A DNA stretch of 8,123 bases from an uncultured Verrucomicrobiota bacterium (GCA_903905395.1 CAIVGD010000278.1:1-8123); one strand, 5' to 3'; positions 1 through 7,145 are shown, counted from the stretch's first letter. Numbers and translations: made by a program. Notes: a model not told the origin generated them from the letters alone.

Positions 1-63
1 GCTCTCATTTCCCGCAATCCTCCGCAGATCAAGGCACGCTGGACGGAGGACACGGAACCATGA
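1..63 (+). CDS. C-terminal end of upstream gene, possibly a GspK-like minor pseudopilin (partial)
   Basis: Reading frame 1 is open from the first base for 20 codons and ends at TGA 61-63. The peptide ends RWTEDTEP and carries an NPPQIK stretch. The stop overlaps the start of the next gene in an ATGA (60-63), the same close packing as the following secretion genes, which is the main argument that it is a true gene end. In type II secretion operons the gene before gspL is usually gspK, and a basic/aromatic tail of this sort would suit a GspK C-terminus. That identification rests on position only, since 20 residues are too few for a family call. Confidence 0.42.
   Translation, partial: ALISRNPPQIKARWTEDTEP
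45..50 (+). promoter_or_regulatory. Shine-Dalgarno of the GspL-like gene
   Basis: GGAGGA lies 9 nt before the ATG at 60, inside the end of the upstream gene. It is a near-perfect anti-SD match and fixes the start of the GspL-like protein. Confidence 0.75.
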
Positions 64-1412
64 AAAAGCGGCCGACAGTAGCGAAGAAGGAAAAAGAAAA
101 CCCCCCGACGGGGCCGGTCTTTGTTTTTCCCGGATCGGAAGGCTGGGAGGTGTGGAGTGTGGAAAACGGGGGGGCACGTTGCGTCGGGCCCGCGGAGAAT
201 CCACAAAAACTCAAGGCTCCGGAAGGTTCGGTGATTTGTCTTCCGTCCCGCTCTATTTTCTCCGTGCCCCTATGGATTCCGGTGGTGGAGGAGACTTCGC
301 CCAAGGAGCTGACGGAGCTGGCTTTGGAGAAAAAGAATATGCTGGGGGCAGATCCGGAGGCTGCCGTCTGGGCGATGGAACCGATCCGCACGGAACGGGT
401 GGCGGTGGCGGGTCAGGAGGAACCGGGGACGCGGCAGTTGGAAGCAACGGCGGTGCTGGCGGGTCCACTGGAAGACGATTGGATTTTAGAACAGGCGGGG
501 CGGCATGAGATCGCGGGTAGGGTTTTGCCTGCATCGGGGGGAGGAGCCAGCGCAGTACTGCGTCGGGAGTTGGGGCGGTGGGTGATGGATTTTTATGTGG
601 GAGGCAAGTGGCTGCATACCCAACCCCTGCTTTCGCGGGAGCTCAATGCGGAGGCGGCGGCGGAAATAGGCACCCTTTTGGCTCAGATGGACGGGGAGGG
701 GATTTTGGAGGAGCTCGGCGTGCTCGTTCTTCGGGACGAGGAGGCGGGAGCTGGTGCGGCAGAGTTTCTAGCTCTCCTACCTTGTCCCGTGCGGATAGAG
801 CCGAGGGTGGCGCCCCGGTTGCCGACCGTCCCTTGGGATCTCCAGCCCCCGGTATTGACGGAGCGCCGGCTGACCGGAGCCGGGAAGGCCCAAAAGAAGA
901 AAACCATTCGAGCGGGGGTGGCCATTTATCTGCTCGTGGTTTGTTGTGCGGTGGCGTATTTCCTGGTTCCGATTGTGCGGTTAAAAATGACGGAACGGCA
1001 ACTGGCCACCATCGCGGCTGATGCAGAAAAAATCCGGGAGGCGTCGATGACTTGGCGGGAAGCCGGAGCCCTGATGAATCCCAAGATGAATGCGTTGGAA
1101 CTGCTCTGGCAGGTCGCCCGCCCGCTCATTGAAAAGGATCCACCCCAGATCGAAGGGGTGAGATTGACGTCTTATGATTACAACGGCAAACGCCTGCTTT
1201 TGACGGGGGAGGGCAAGGATCTGGAGCAGACGGAAAAATATTTCGAATGGCTGAAAAAGGAGCCGATGCTGGCTGTGTACCAGTGGCGTCACCCTCAGCC
1301 GCGGCTTTTGCCCAATGGGAACGCCCAGTTCCAAGCGGAAGGAATCCCCCCCAGCACTGGTGTGGGGGAGGGTGAGGAAGGAGGAACCGATGCGAACGCT
1401 AACGCCCCATGA
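60..1412 (+). CDS. GspL/PilM-PilN-like inner-membrane platform protein of a type II secretion / type IV pilus-like system
   Basis: Predicted bitopic inner-membrane protein of 450 residues. Residues 1-280 are cytoplasmic and look like a degenerate actin-like (GspL/PilM) half, with no clear nucleotide-binding signature. A basic patch (residues 276-284, AQKKKTIRA) precedes one transmembrane helix at about 284-304 (AGVAIYLLVVCCAVAYFLVP). Residues 305-335 form a probable coiled coil, and about 345-430 look like the small alpha/beta periplasmic domain of GspL/PilN. The tail (431-450) is Gly/Glu/Asn/Ala-rich and probably disordered. In the family, GspL links the secretion ATPase GspE to GspM and the periplasmic parts; here the role is inferred from topology and from the following GspM-, GspC- and GspD-like genes. 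The ATG has GGAGGA 9 nt upstream and forms an ATGA overlap with the preceding stop. A PilM-PilN fusion is an equally fair description. Confidence 0.72.
   Translation: MKKRPTVAKKEKENPPTGPVFVFPGSEGWEVWSVENGGARCVGPAENPQKLKAPEGSVICLPSRSIFSVPLWIPVVEETSPKELTELALEKKNMLGADPEAAVWAMEPIRTERVAVAGQEEPGTRQLEATAVLAGPLEDDWILEQAGRHEIAGRVLPASGGGASAVLRRELGRWVMDFYVGGKWLHTQPLLSRELNAEAAAEIGTLLAQMDGEGILEELGVLVLRDEEAGAGAAEFLALLPCPVRIEPRVAPRLPTVPWDLQPPVLTERRLTGAGKAQKKKTIRAGVAIYLLVVCCAVAYFLVPIVRLKMTERQLATIAADAEKIREASMTWREAGALMNPKMNALELLWQVARPLIEKDPPQIEGVRLTSYDYNGKRLLLTGEGKDLEQTEKYFEWLKKEPMLAVYQWRHPQPRLLPNGNAQFQAEGIPPSTGVGEGEEGGTDANANAP
1379..1384 (+). promoter_or_regulatory. Shine-Dalgarno deciding the start of the GspM-like gene
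   Basis: AGGAGG (within AAGGAGG 1378-1384) sits 5 nt before the ATG at 1390, inside the 3' end of the GspL-like gene. It supports the 175-residue protein over a longer frame opening at 1315, whose extra N-terminus is polar and would displace the membrane anchor. Confidence 0.75.
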
Positions 1413-1917
1413 AAAAAAGCTAACCTTGTTTCTGATCCTGGCGGTGGCGGCGGGCCTTCATATCCTGGGATTAAAGGTGGGCTTGAGCCTTGATCAGGTG
1501 AACCGGCGAAAGTTGGTGCGGGTGACAGATGAGCTGGCCGAGGCGAAGTCATGGATCGAACAAAAAGAGCAGTGGGCACCGAAGATCGGGTGGCTGGAGA
1601 AAAATTTACAACTGGCACCGGAAGAGAATCCCGCGCCAGCACTGCAGAAGAAGGCCCAGAGTGCGGCCGCCGCGGCTGGGCTGAAGATTGAGGATCAAAA
1701 TCTGCAGGCGGCCAAATCGGGGGCTTCTTGCACGATCTATGGGAACCGGATGAGACTTACGGGCAGTTTGGAGCAGTTTACCAAATGGATCACCCAACTC
1801 TACCAACCAGAAACCGGGGTGACCGTGACCGCGTTAAGTCTCAAGCTAAGTTCTGAGCCACCCAAAATGACCGGGGAGGCGGAGGTGGGGCAGTTTTTCC
1901 GAGTTAAAAAGCAGTGA
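1390..1917 (+). CDS. GspM/PilO-like bitopic inner-membrane protein
   Basis: A 175-residue protein, the usual length for GspM. A short cytoplasmic N-terminus (MRTLTPHEKK) leads into one transmembrane helix at about 11-30. A charged, probably coiled-coil segment follows (about 36-75), then a periplasmic domain (about 82-173) whose alternating helices and strands suit the ferredoxin-like fold of GspM/PilO. In the family this protein pairs with GspL in the inner-membrane platform. The start is set by AAGGAGG just upstream; the first 23 nt overlap the end of the GspL-like gene. Primary sequence in this family is poorly conserved, so the call depends on size, topology and position between gspL-like and secretin genes. 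It could equally be named PilO-like. Confidence 0.65.
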   Translation: MRTLTPHEKKLTLFLILAVAAGLHILGLKVGLSLDQVNRRKLVRVTDELAEAKSWIEQKEQWAPKIGWLEKNLQLAPEENPAPALQKKAQSAAAAAGLKIEDQNLQAAKSGASCTIYGNRMRLTGSLEQFTKWITQLYQPETGVTVTALSLKLSSEPPKMTGEAEVGQFFRVKKQ

Positions 1918-2525
1918 ACAAGTTCTTCACAACCGGGCTCGGACTTCTCCTCGTCTTGCTTGGGGAGAGGGTAGGATTTGGGGTTATGCAGCCTGTCACC
2001 CCCCCTTCAGTAGTCGAAGCTCCTGCCATCACCGAGACCAGCTCGGGTTTGCCCAAGGTCTTGGACATTTCTCGCTACGCGGCTTTGGGCAAGAAATCTC
2101 CTTTTACCCTAGCCTCGACGAGTGAGGAGGCGGCGGATTTTGCCAAAGACCTCATTCTTACAGGCTATGTCCGGCTGGATGGGGAGGATTTTGTGATGGT
2201 GGCGAACAAAACGAAGCCGGATCGGATTCTCGTCGGCAAAAAACCGGCGCCTGCGGCTCAAGGAATGATTCTGGTGAGAGTAGATAAAGACCCCTCCGGC
2301 GACGCCACAAAAATGCGGGCGCAATTGAAGAAGGGTTCAGAGACGGCGACTTTGAAGTACGAAGCGACTGTCGGGGTAGGTGCCCCGCCCGCACCCTCGG
2401 GCATGCCAGTCCCACAGGTCCCCGGAACCTTGGGTCAGGCGCAGGGCAAAGGACAGATACCAGGGGTGCAAAACCCGGTTATCCGGCGCCGGGTGATTCC
2501 GATTCCGCAGATACAGAAAAAATGA
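1914..2525 (+). CDS. PilP/GspC-like periplasmic protein linking the platform to the secretin
   Basis: A 203-residue protein from a GTG start overlapping the previous stop (GTGA, 1914-1917). This start yields a hydrophobic N-terminus (about residues 4-24) that acts as signal peptide or membrane anchor; the next ATG (1986, residue 25) would remove it, so I prefer GTG although no clear Shine-Dalgarno precedes it. A linker rich in Pro/Thr/Ser (26-47) is followed by a compact beta-rich domain (about 51-153) opening with YAALGKKSPF, reminiscent of the homology region by which GspC and PilP bind the secretin N0 domain. The C-terminus (155-203) is Pro/Gly/Gln-rich and ends in a basic stretch (IRRRVIPIPQIQKK). 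There is no PDZ domain as in classical GspC and no lipobox Cys as in PilP. The next gene, the secretin, starts inside its stop codon. Its role as the secretin's inner-membrane partner is inferred. Confidence 0.6.
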   Translation: MNKFFTTGLGLLLVLLGERVGFGVMQPVTPPSVVEAPAITETSSGLPKVLDISRYAALGKKSPFTLASTSEEAADFAKDLILTGYVRLDGEDFVMVANKTKPDRILVGKKPAPAAQGMILVRVDKDPSGDATKMRAQLKKGSETATLKYEATVGVGAPPAPSGMPVPQVPGTLGQAQGKGQIPGVQNPVIRRRVIPIPQIQKK

Positions 2526-4867
2526 AATCTCGGCTGATCTTTGGCATTGTGGTGGTGATCTCCCTTGGGGGAGGGACGAGCCGAGTGTACTCACAGGATG
2601 TTCCTTTTAGGCCCGCTGGCGTTTCCACGGCTAAATCTGTGGAAGCAAGTAGAGCTTCCGAATCGGAGATGATTTCCCCGGATACCATACAATTTCCCAA
2701 TAATCCGGTGGCCGATTTTCTTTTGGTTTACGAAAAACTCAAGGGAGTCATTCTAATTAAGGACGCCAGTTTGCTGGCTGGAGGAGCCAACCTCAGCCTG
2801 ACGCTGAACCAACCTGTAACAAAAGCGGAAGCCATTCGCCTGCTTGAGTCCACCTTGCTTCTGAACGGCTATGCCTTCATCGCAATGGATAAAAATTCTG
2901 TGAAGGTGATCAACACTCAGGGGGGGAAGAACCCTCGGAGCGAGGGGGTCTTTCTTTTTACGGATGAGAAGGATCTTCCGGATGGGGAGGTGGTGGCTTC
3001 CTATGTAATGCCGTTGAATTATTTAGCGGCGGCGGATGCGATTCCCATTTTTGAGCAATTCATCACCTTACATCCGTACGGCAGTCTCGTGCCGGTTCCC
3101 GTGGCCAATCAGGTCCTCATCACGGAGAACTCGACCCTGATCCGGCGACTGATTCAAGTGCGGGACCTGGTCGATCAACCTGCACCGGAAAACAAATCGG
3201 AGTTTATCCAGTTACAACAAGCCAACGCTGACCGAGTGGTGGAGCTAATTAAGCAACTTTTGGAGGACAGGGGGGGGAAGAGCAGCGGCACCACGGCCAA
3301 AGCGGCGACAGGGCAGACCTCCCAGCCACCGGGAGTGCCAACCATCGCAGGGGCGGCGGCGGGCGGGACGGCTGTGACGATCAGTGGAGGACAGGGGGGA
3401 TTGTTCAGCGGGGATATCCAACTAATCCCGGACACTCGGACGAATCGCATTCTGATCGTCAGCCGGCCGATGGACATGGATTATATTAAGAAATTGATCA
3501 AAGAGTTTGATATTGCGGTGGATCTCAGCGATCCCTACGAGCAACTGCTCAATTATGTTTCGGCCACGGACATGTTGCCGGTTCTCGCTGATCTCTTGAA
3601 AGAGGAGGGTGAGGACGCGGCCGCAGGGAAGGGTACAGGGCAGACCACCCGCAAAGTTACCGGGGGGATTGGCACGGGTGCTGGAGTGACTGGAGGAACG
3701 ACTGGAACCAGTGGCACCACGGCGAACCCTACCGATCTGCTGAGCGAACCGGGGGAACAAGCGGCGGCGGAATCCATCATTGTCGGCAAGACTAGGATCA
3801 TCGCTGATAATCGGGCCAATTCGATTCTCGTCATCGGCCAACCCGAGGCGAAGTTGAAGGTGAAATCGATTTTGGACAAACTGGATAAGCGGCCGATGCA
3901 GGTTTATCTGGCCACCGTGATCGGCCAGCTGCTTGTCAGTAATAGCGATGGTTTTTCCGTAAATATTCTGCAGAAATTTTCCAACTCTTCCCAGTCGGGG
4001 GTCAATTCCGTGTCTGGGGGACATAGTGTGATTACAACGAACACCCCTCTCATGCAGTCGGCCGCCACGTTCGCGCAGTTGGCCAACGTGGCCGCGAGCA
4101 ACGGCCTTCCAGGCATGCAGGTGGCCGCCTTCATCGGTAGCACGCTGGATGTTTACGTGAGTGCCCTCACAGCCACCGGACGATTTCGGGTTGCTTCGCG
4201 TCCATCAATATTTACGGCCAACAACAAGAAATCGACCATCTTTCAAGGTCAAAAGATTGCCGTCCCGACCAGCACCGTGACCACGCTGGGGGCTGGGGGC
4301 AGTGCCACCACCACTTCCGGTTCCCAGCAGTCGAATATCCAGTATCAGGATGTGGTGCTGAAGATCGAGGTCGTACCCCTGATCAACAGTGCCCGAGAGA
4401 TCAGCCTACAGATCGTCGAGACCAACGATACGTTGGCGAAGGGGGTTAACAGTGAAACTGCCATCGGGGGCGGCGTCTCGGTTCCTAAAATCGACACTCA
4501 AAAACTAACGACGAGCGTGATTGTGCCGGATCGCTCCACCATTTTGATGGGAGGGTTGATCAGCCAGACGGATTCAAAGACATCTTCGGGAGTTCCTTTT
4601 CTCTCCACCATTCCATTGGTGGGGAATCTTTTTAAAAGCACAACGGATGATACCGAACGAAGGGAACTAGTCGTGATGATCCAGCCCTCCGTCATTGCCG
4701 ACGGTCCAGAGCTAAAAGAAATCAGCAAAACGGAACGAGATCTGACCGGCTTCTCCTCCAAGGAACTTTCCCCGCTGAGTATGAGGTCGGGACAGAAAAG
4801 CACCCCGATGAGCTTGAATCCACCTGTGGCGGAACCGGTTCTCTCTCAAGAAGACAAACAGGAGTGA
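2522..4867 (+). CDS. gspD: Type II secretion / type IV pilus secretin (GspD family)
   Basis: Outer-membrane secretin of 781 residues that should multimerise into the gated export channel. Domains seen: signal peptide about 1-25 (cleavage near VYSQ/DVPF); N0 about 52-131; N1 about 158-221; N2 about 224-335, interrupted by a Gly/Thr/Ala-rich insert at 250-297; N3 about 338-455 with a second Gly/Thr insert at 362-418; secretin beta-barrel and gate about 458-725; polar tail 726-781. The family signature is clear near the end of the barrel: VPFLSTIPLVGNLF (691-704) followed by RRELVVMIQPSVI. A gate-type segment (IFQGQKIAVPTSTV, 573-586) and the strand LKIEVVPLI (613-621) are also typical. There is no AMIN domain, which favours GspD over PilQ. 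ATG at 2522 overlaps the preceding stop as ATGA with no good Shine-Dalgarno, suggesting translational coupling. It is the last gene of the secretion cluster. Confidence 0.93.
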   Translation: MKSRLIFGIVVVISLGGGTSRVYSQDVPFRPAGVSTAKSVEASRASESEMISPDTIQFPNNPVADFLLVYEKLKGVILIKDASLLAGGANLSLTLNQPVTKAEAIRLLESTLLLNGYAFIAMDKNSVKVINTQGGKNPRSEGVFLFTDEKDLPDGEVVASYVMPLNYLAAADAIPIFEQFITLHPYGSLVPVPVANQVLITENSTLIRRLIQVRDLVDQPAPENKSEFIQLQQANADRVVELIKQLLEDRGGKSSGTTAKAATGQTSQPPGVPTIAGAAAGGTAVTISGGQGGLFSGDIQLIPDTRTNRILIVSRPMDMDYIKKLIKEFDIAVDLSDPYEQLLNYVSATDMLPVLADLLKEEGEDAAAGKGTGQTTRKVTGGIGTGAGVTGGTTGTSGTTANPTDLLSEPGEQAAAESIIVGKTRIIADNRANSILVIGQPEAKLKVKSILDKLDKRPMQVYLATVIGQLLVSNSDGFSVNILQKFSNSSQSGVNSVSGGHSVITTNTPLMQSAATFAQLANVAASNGLPGMQVAAFIGSTLDVYVSALTATGRFRVASRPSIFTANNKKSTIFQGQKIAVPTSTVTTLGAGGSATTTSGSQQSNIQYQDVVLKIEVVPLINSAREISLQIVETNDTLAKGVNSETAIGGGVSVPKIDTQKLTTSVIVPDRSTILMGGLISQTDSKTSSGVPFLSTIPLVGNLFKSTTDDTERRELVVMIQPSVIADGPELKEISKTERDLTGFSSKELSPLSMRSGQKSTPMSLNPPVAEPVLSQEDKQE

Positions 4868-4926
4868 GATTGGAATTGGTGAGTTTACTCAAACGAATCT
4901 TTTTTCGACTCTTCCTGTCATCAATT

Positions 4927-4944
4927 TGTTCATCTTCATGAACA
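4927..4944 (+). promoter_or_regulatory. Perfect inverted repeat over the sucC start codon
   Basis: TGTTCAT (4927-4933) and ATGAACA (4938-4944) are exact reverse complements separated by CTTC. The right arm begins with the sucC ATG. As RNA it is a 7-bp hairpin hiding the start codon; as DNA it has the shape of an operator for a dimeric repressor. No Shine-Dalgarno is visible upstream. The repeat is seen directly; a regulatory role is inference, and part of the right arm is fixed by the conserved MN start of SucC. Confidence 0.4.
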
Positions 4945-6134
4945 TCCACGAATATCAGGCTTCTGAACTTCTGGCTGCGGCCGGGGTCACCGTTCCACGA
5001 GGGGTCGTCGCCCATACTGCAGAAGAGGCGGAATCGATCGCCCGCAATTTCTCCTGGAGCAGTTTCATGGTGAAGGCCCAGGTCCATGCGGGAGGCCGTG
5101 GCAAAGGCCACTTCCAGGATGGTTTCAAGGGAGGCGTGCATCTCGTAAAAACACCGCAACAGGTCCGGGACATCGCCGCCAAGATGATCGGCAACACCCT
5201 GATCACTCATCAGACCGGTCCCGAGGGGAAGCCCGTCCACGCCGTCCTCATTTGCGAACCCACCGAAATCGCCCGCGAACTTTATCTCGCCATCGTTCTC
5301 GATCGTTCCTCCGGTTGCCCCGTCATCGTCGCCAGCCGGCAGGGGGGCATGGAAATCGAAACCGTTGCCGAGAAAAATCCCGAAGCCATCCTCCGAGAGA
5401 AGGTTCATCCCAGCCTAGGGCTTCAACCCTACCAGGCCCGCAAGCTCAGCATCTTCCTGGGGTTTCCATCCACCGCGCTCCGCGCTCCCTGCCGCTTACT
5501 TCACGCCGCCTACCGACTCTTCATCGACAAGGATTGTTCCCAAGTGGAGATCAACCCGCTCGCCGTCACCAAGGGTGGGGACGTTTGTGCCCTCGACGCC
5601 AAGCTTAACTTCGACGACAACGCCATCTTTCGCCACAAGGAGATCGAGGCTCTCAGCGATCCTTCGCAGGAGGATCCGCGCGACCTCGCCGCCGCCGAGC
5701 ATCACCTCAACTACATCGGCCTCGATGGCAATATCGGTTGCATGGTCAACGGCGCCGGTCTGGCCATGGCCACGCTTGATCTTCTCCAAGCGGTCGGAGG
5801 CCGTCCCGCCAACTTCCTCGATGTCGGCGGTGGTGCCTCGAAACAGATGGTGACCGTCGCATTCCGGCTTCTTCAGGGAGACCCATCGGTAAAAGCAATT
5901 CTGGTGAACATCTTTGGTGGGATACTCAAGTGCGACCTCCTAGCTCAAGGCATGGTCGCCGCCTGCCACAACGCCCCGCCCCGCGTCCCCATCATCGTCC
6001 GCATGCAGGGAACCAACGTCGATGCTGGTCGCAAAATCCTGAAAGAATCCGGCCTCGCCCTCATTCCTGCCGAGGGATTGATGGAAGCCGCCGAGAAAGC
6101 GGTCGCCGCAGCTTCCGGAAAGAAGGGGAAATAG
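4938..6134 (+). CDS. sucC: Succinyl-CoA synthetase (succinate-CoA ligase), beta subunit
   Basis: With SucD it forms the TCA-cycle enzyme that interconverts succinyl-CoA + NDP + phosphate and succinate + NTP + CoA in the cytoplasm. The 398 residues compare with about 388 for the E. coli protein. The N-terminus MNIHEYQASELL is the family start, so ATG 4938 is chosen; an in-frame TTG at 4926 would add only MFIF. The ATP-grasp half carries VKAQVHAGGRGKG (45-57), and the Mg-binding region shows EINPL (204-208, Asn206) and ALDAKL (218-223, Asp220). The C-terminal ligase half carries GCMVNGAGLAMATLD (267-281), GGRPANFLDVGGGA (287-300) and NIFGGI (324-329). A short addition near residues 57-66 (GHFQDGFKGG) accounts for part of the extra length. 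All motifs checked are intact. ADP versus GDP preference cannot be read confidently. Codons are strongly C-ending, unlike the secretion genes upstream. sucD follows after 2 nt. Confidence 0.97.
   Translation: MNIHEYQASELLAAAGVTVPRGVVAHTAEEAESIARNFSWSSFMVKAQVHAGGRGKGHFQDGFKGGVHLVKTPQQVRDIAAKMIGNTLITHQTGPEGKPVHAVLICEPTEIARELYLAIVLDRSSGCPVIVASRQGGMEIETVAEKNPEAILREKVHPSLGLQPYQARKLSIFLGFPSTALRAPCRLLHAAYRLFIDKDCSQVEINPLAVTKGGDVCALDAKLNFDDNAIFRHKEIEALSDPSQEDPRDLAAAEHHLNYIGLDGNIGCMVNGAGLAMATLDLLQAVGGRPANFLDVGGGASKQMVTVAFRLLQGDPSVKAILVNIFGGILKCDLLAQGMVAACHNAPPRVPIIVRMQGTNVDAGRKILKESGLALIPAEGLMEAAEKAVAAASGKKGK
6123..6128 (+). promoter_or_regulatory. Shine-Dalgarno of sucD
   Basis: AAGGGG in the last codons of sucC lies 8 nt before the ATG at 6137 and sets the sucD start. 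It contrasts with sucC, which has no such site. Confidence 0.6.
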
Positions 6135-6136
6135 CC

Positions 6137-7012
6137 ATGTCCGTTCTAGTCGATGCGAATACCCGCCTGGTCGTGCAGGGCATCACTGGAAAAACCGGTT
6201 CCTTTCACGCCTCCGCCTGCAAGGAGTACGGCACCAAGGTCGTCGCCGGAGTAACCCCCGCGCGGGGAGGGGAAAAGTTCGAAAACACCGTGCCGATCTT
6301 CGATACCGTGTCCGAGGCCGTCGCGGCTACCCACGCCAATGCCTCGATGATTTTCGTCCCGCCGGATTTTGCCGGCGACGCCATTCTCGAGGCCGCCGAT
6401 GCCGGCATCCAGTTAATCGTGGCCATTACCGAAGGTATTCCCGTGTTGGACATGATGCGCGTCCGACACGCCCTAAAGGAATATTCCTGCGTCCTCATCG
6501 GACCGAACTGCCCGGGCATCATCACTCCGGGGGCCTGCAAGATCGGTATCATGCCGGGGCACATCCACCGCCCGGGCCATGTCGGTGTCGTTTCGCGGAG
6601 CGGGACGCTTACCTACGAGGCGGTCTGGCAGATCACGAATCTTGGTCTTGGTCAGAGCACCTGCATCGGCGTCGGGGGCGATCCCATCCACGGGCTCACA
6701 CTCCAGAAATCGGTGGAATATCTCCACGCAGACCCCGATACCCACGCCATCGTCATGATTGGTGAGATCGGCGGATCGGAGGAGGAGGAAGCGGCGGAGT
6801 ACATCCACGCGCGGGTGAAGAAGCCGGTGATCTCCTTCATCGCCGGAGCCACCGCCCCGCCGGGACGGAGAATGGGGCACGCTGGGGCGATTATTTCCGG
6901 GGGCAAGGGAACGGCTCAGGCCAAGATCGAAGCCCTCCAAAAGGCCGGCGTCCGTGTGGCCAAGACTTTGGCCGACATCGGAGGGGAAGTGGCTAAAGCT
7001 CTGGGAAAATAA
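6137..7012 (+). CDS. sucD: Succinyl-CoA synthetase (succinate-CoA ligase), alpha subunit
   Basis: Catalytic partner of SucC: it binds CoA and carries the phosphohistidine intermediate. At 291 residues it matches the usual length (289 in E. coli). The start MSVLVDANTRLVVQGITGKTG contains the CoA-binding Rossmann loop (GITGKTG, 15-21). GPNCPG (122-127) follows, and GVGGDPIHG (178-186) is the family GGDP motif. Glu210 in GEIGG matches the glutamate contacting the active-site histidine. The phosphorylated histidine is His248 within GRRMGHAGAIISGGKG (243-258). All catalytic residues are present. The ATG at 6137 is 2 nt after the sucC stop with AAGGGG before it, so the two genes form one unit giving matched amounts of subunit. 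No other TCA-cycle gene lies in the window. Confidence 0.98.
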   Translation: MSVLVDANTRLVVQGITGKTGSFHASACKEYGTKVVAGVTPARGGEKFENTVPIFDTVSEAVAATHANASMIFVPPDFAGDAILEAADAGIQLIVAITEGIPVLDMMRVRHALKEYSCVLIGPNCPGIITPGACKIGIMPGHIHRPGHVGVVSRSGTLTYEAVWQITNLGLGQSTCIGVGGDPIHGLTLQKSVEYLHADPDTHAIVMIGEIGGSEEEEAAEYIHARVKKPVISFIAGATAPPGRRMGHAGAIISGGKGTAQAKIEALQKAGVRVAKTLADIGGEVAKALGK

Positions 7013-7013
7013 A

Positions 7014-7145
7014 ATGGCCGAACCCAAACCGGCACCCCCGCCCAAGATCGTGTCCGCTCTGGAGGGGCGGTGGAAAGTTCAACCCTGTGAACGATGCGGG
7101 ACGAAATCTCTGGACGCAGCAGATGGAGCCAAGCCATCCGGTTGA
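7014..7145 (+). CDS. Doubtful small ORF with a CxxC motif
   Basis: ATG at 7014 follows the sucD stop by one base (TAAAATG), with GGGA about 7 nt upstream as a weak ribosome site. The 43-residue product begins with a Pro/Lys-rich stretch (MAEPKPAPPPK), includes ALEGRWKVQPCERCGTK with one CxxC, and ends KPSG. One CxxC is too little for a zinc ribbon, and I recognise no family. It may be a genuine small gene translated by readthrough coupling with sucD, or simply the tail of the operon. The downstream hairpin at 7155 would terminate just after it, which is mild support. Confidence 0.25.
   Translation: MAEPKPAPPPKIVSALEGRWKVQPCERCGTKSLDAADGAKPSG

Noticed and set aside
152..508. Gly-rich ORFs in other frames of the GspL-like gene (also 253-534 minus and 578-1021 plus)
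   Set aside because: They are low-complexity shadows caused by G-rich codons; the GspL-like frame has a start site, membrane helix and operon context.
1315..1389. 25-residue N-terminal extension of the GspM-like protein
   Set aside because: The extension is polar, overlaps the GspL-like gene further, and lies upstream of a strong Shine-Dalgarno serving ATG 1390.
4870..4904. sucC promoter using TTGGAA or TTGGTG as -35
   Set aside because: No partner -10 matches more than 3 of 6 bases at an acceptable spacing.
4880..4906. Intrinsic terminator between gspD and sucC (TGAG-TTTA-CTCA, then a T-run)
   Set aside because: The stem is only 4 bp and is separated from the six T residues by 9 nt, so it is too weak to call.
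4927..4944. LexA (SOS) box at sucC: half-sites TGTTC and GAACA
   Set aside because: As I recall, the reported verrucomicrobial LexA motif has 4 nt between these half-sites; here there are 8, and sucC is not an SOS gene.
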